From CAYUAG01 sp046483025 (GTDB lineage Bacteria; Zhuqueibacterota; QNDG01; CAYUAG01): a DNA stretch of 15,694 bases. Location: contig JAWODZ010000246.1 in the NCBI GenBank assembly GCA_046483025.1, positions 1 to 15,694 on the forward strand, read 5' to 3'. A program made the translations under genes and the position numbers. Below are positions 14,729 to 15,694 of the stretch, piece after piece; position 1 is the stretch's first letter, and the number at the start of each line of letters is the position of its first letter. The notes below the pieces were generated by a model, which did not search any database, was not told the DNA's origin, and worked only from the letters and a program-made list of their open reading frames with translations.

Positions 14729-15694
14729 ATGAAGATTTTAAAATTTAAATTGTTTTTTGGAATACTATTTATTTTTTCAGTAAGTGTTGTTACTATGGCA
14801 TTATACGGTCAAAGCAGACAAGCTGACCATACTAACAGTTTTTCACAATCAATCCCTGACCGCATTCTATATCATCAATTACCTCAAAATACTGATAAAT
14901 TTTTAAATAATGGTGATAGCAAAAATGTTGATCTGATCGGTCGCTGGACTGAAGGACCTTGTTGGGCTGTTGAATCGCAAGATGATACAATTTTTTTTGG
15001 GAACGGGGGAAGTTTTGAGATAGTTGATTATTCTAATAGGAAATATCCGGAACGAATTGGTAAATTCAATCTTCCAAGTCTGGGAGAAGATCTCAAAATT
15101 AGTAAAAATTATGTATATATAGCCAATGGTTATGATGGACTCAGAATTATAGATATTTTTAATCCTCATTTACCAAAAGAGATATCGCATATTTATACCG
15201 GAATTTACACCAAGAGTATTACAATAAAAGAAAGTTATGCTTATATAACCAATCAGCAAGAGGGCATTTCTATTGTTGACATCTCAAATCCGCATAAACC
15301 AGTTCAAGTAAGTTATTATAATGACATAAAGAATCCAATGGATATTGTAGTGGATAGTTGTTATGCCTATGTGCTGGATTTTTATACTGGTTTACACGTA
15401 TTAGATATATCTGACCGAGATTCACCGTATGAAATAGCACAATTTGATAATTCTGATATCAATTATGCTCTTTTCTTAAAAGACAATCTTATTTATGTTG
15501 CCATGAGTGGAAAGGGATTATCTATTGTAGATATTTCTGATCCCGATTCACTTGCTGAAGTTGGATTTATTAGTACGGATGATATTGCCTTAAATGTTGT
15601 AGTCCAGGATAAATATGCATATGTTGCAAATGGCTGGAGTGGATTATGTGTGATCGATATTTCAAGCCCCGGTAATCCTATCAAAGTAAGTGAT
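14729..15694 (+). CDS. Exported LVIVD-repeat beta-propeller protein, 3' end outside the window
   Basis: The frame is open from the ATG at 14729 to the window end (322 codons). AGGA at 14719-14722, six bases upstream, supports this start. A signal peptide covers about residues 1-27 (FFGILFIFSVSVVTMA), so the protein is exported. After a spacer of some 65 residues come six LVIVD repeats, each built around a strand like LSIVDISDPDSLAEV: positions 96, 138, 180, 222, 264 and 306, always exactly 42 residues apart. Between them recur (N/S)YAY(I/V) strands. LVIVD repeats are known in bacterial and archaeal surface proteins and are predicted to form beta-propellers; their ligands are mostly unknown. 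Since the sixth repeat runs into the edge, further blades or a C-terminal anchoring domain may follow. Confidence 0.85.
   Translation, partial: MKILKFKLFFGILFIFSVSVVTMALYGQSRQADHTNSFSQSIPDRILYHQLPQNTDKFLNNGDSKNVDLIGRWTEGPCWAVESQDDTIFFGNGGSFEIVDYSNRKYPERIGKFNLPSLGEDLKISKNYVYIANGYDGLRIIDIFNPHLPKEISHIYTGIYTKSITIKESYAYITNQQEGISIVDISNPHKPVQVSYYNDIKNPMDIVVDSCYAYVLDFYTGLHVLDISDRDSPYEIAQFDNSDINYALFLKDNLIYVAMSGKGLSIVDISDPDSLAEVGFISTDDIALNVVVQDKYAYVANGWSGLCVIDISSPGNPIKVSD

Noticed and set aside
1..15694. CRISPR array, insertion sequence, phage or defence genes
   Set aside because: I found no regularly spaced repeats, transposase or integrase motifs, terminal inverted repeats with target duplications, or known defence domains anywhere in the window.

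Overview
The window is AT-rich bacterial chromosome with tight gene packing and no rRNA, tRNA, CRISPR array or insertion sequence that I can recognise. The proteins suggest an anaerobic or uncultured bacterium with a cell envelope: a membrane-anchored HtrA protease, two exported beta-propeller proteins and a pilin-like protein. A low-GC candidate-phylum organism fits best, but nothing in the sequence fixes the phylum.

Left block (1-7000, minus strand). One compact gene run is read from about 7000 down to 1. It encodes a B12-binding radical SAM protein fused to a DUF2344 domain, an RNase E/G-family ribonuclease, a small two-helix membrane protein with an OB-like middle, a YdjM-type membrane metal-dependent hydrolase, a SixA-type histidine phosphatase and a NodU/CmcH-type carbamoyltransferase. 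Three of the junctions overlap by 1, 4 or 28 bases, so this is probably one operon with coupled translation. The carbamoyltransferase has a normal body from its HxxxH motif onward, but its N-terminal lobe is missing and is replaced by a short unrelated stretch abutting sixA.

Middle block (7001-12025, plus strand). A 236-base divergent intergenic region separates the left block from a 620-residue protein with ACT-like segments and no obvious enzyme domain. Then come rnhB and yraN, a familiar pair, a small three-helix membrane protein, and an exported six-bladed-propeller-type protein with five Asp-boxes and a C-terminal fibronectin type III domain.

Right block (12026-15694, plus strand). An HtrA/DegP protease with two PDZ domains follows. 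Its usual catalytic Asp is Glu. A clear intrinsic terminator ends it. An orphan pilin-like protein follows with its own extended -10 promoter and a terminator. The window ends inside an exported LVIVD-repeat protein whose repeats are spaced exactly 42 residues apart.

I see no defence or other multi-gene system that looks new. The points most worth following up are the truncated carbamoyltransferase, the Asp-to-Glu change in HtrA, and the unassigned ACT-like protein with its odd start region.
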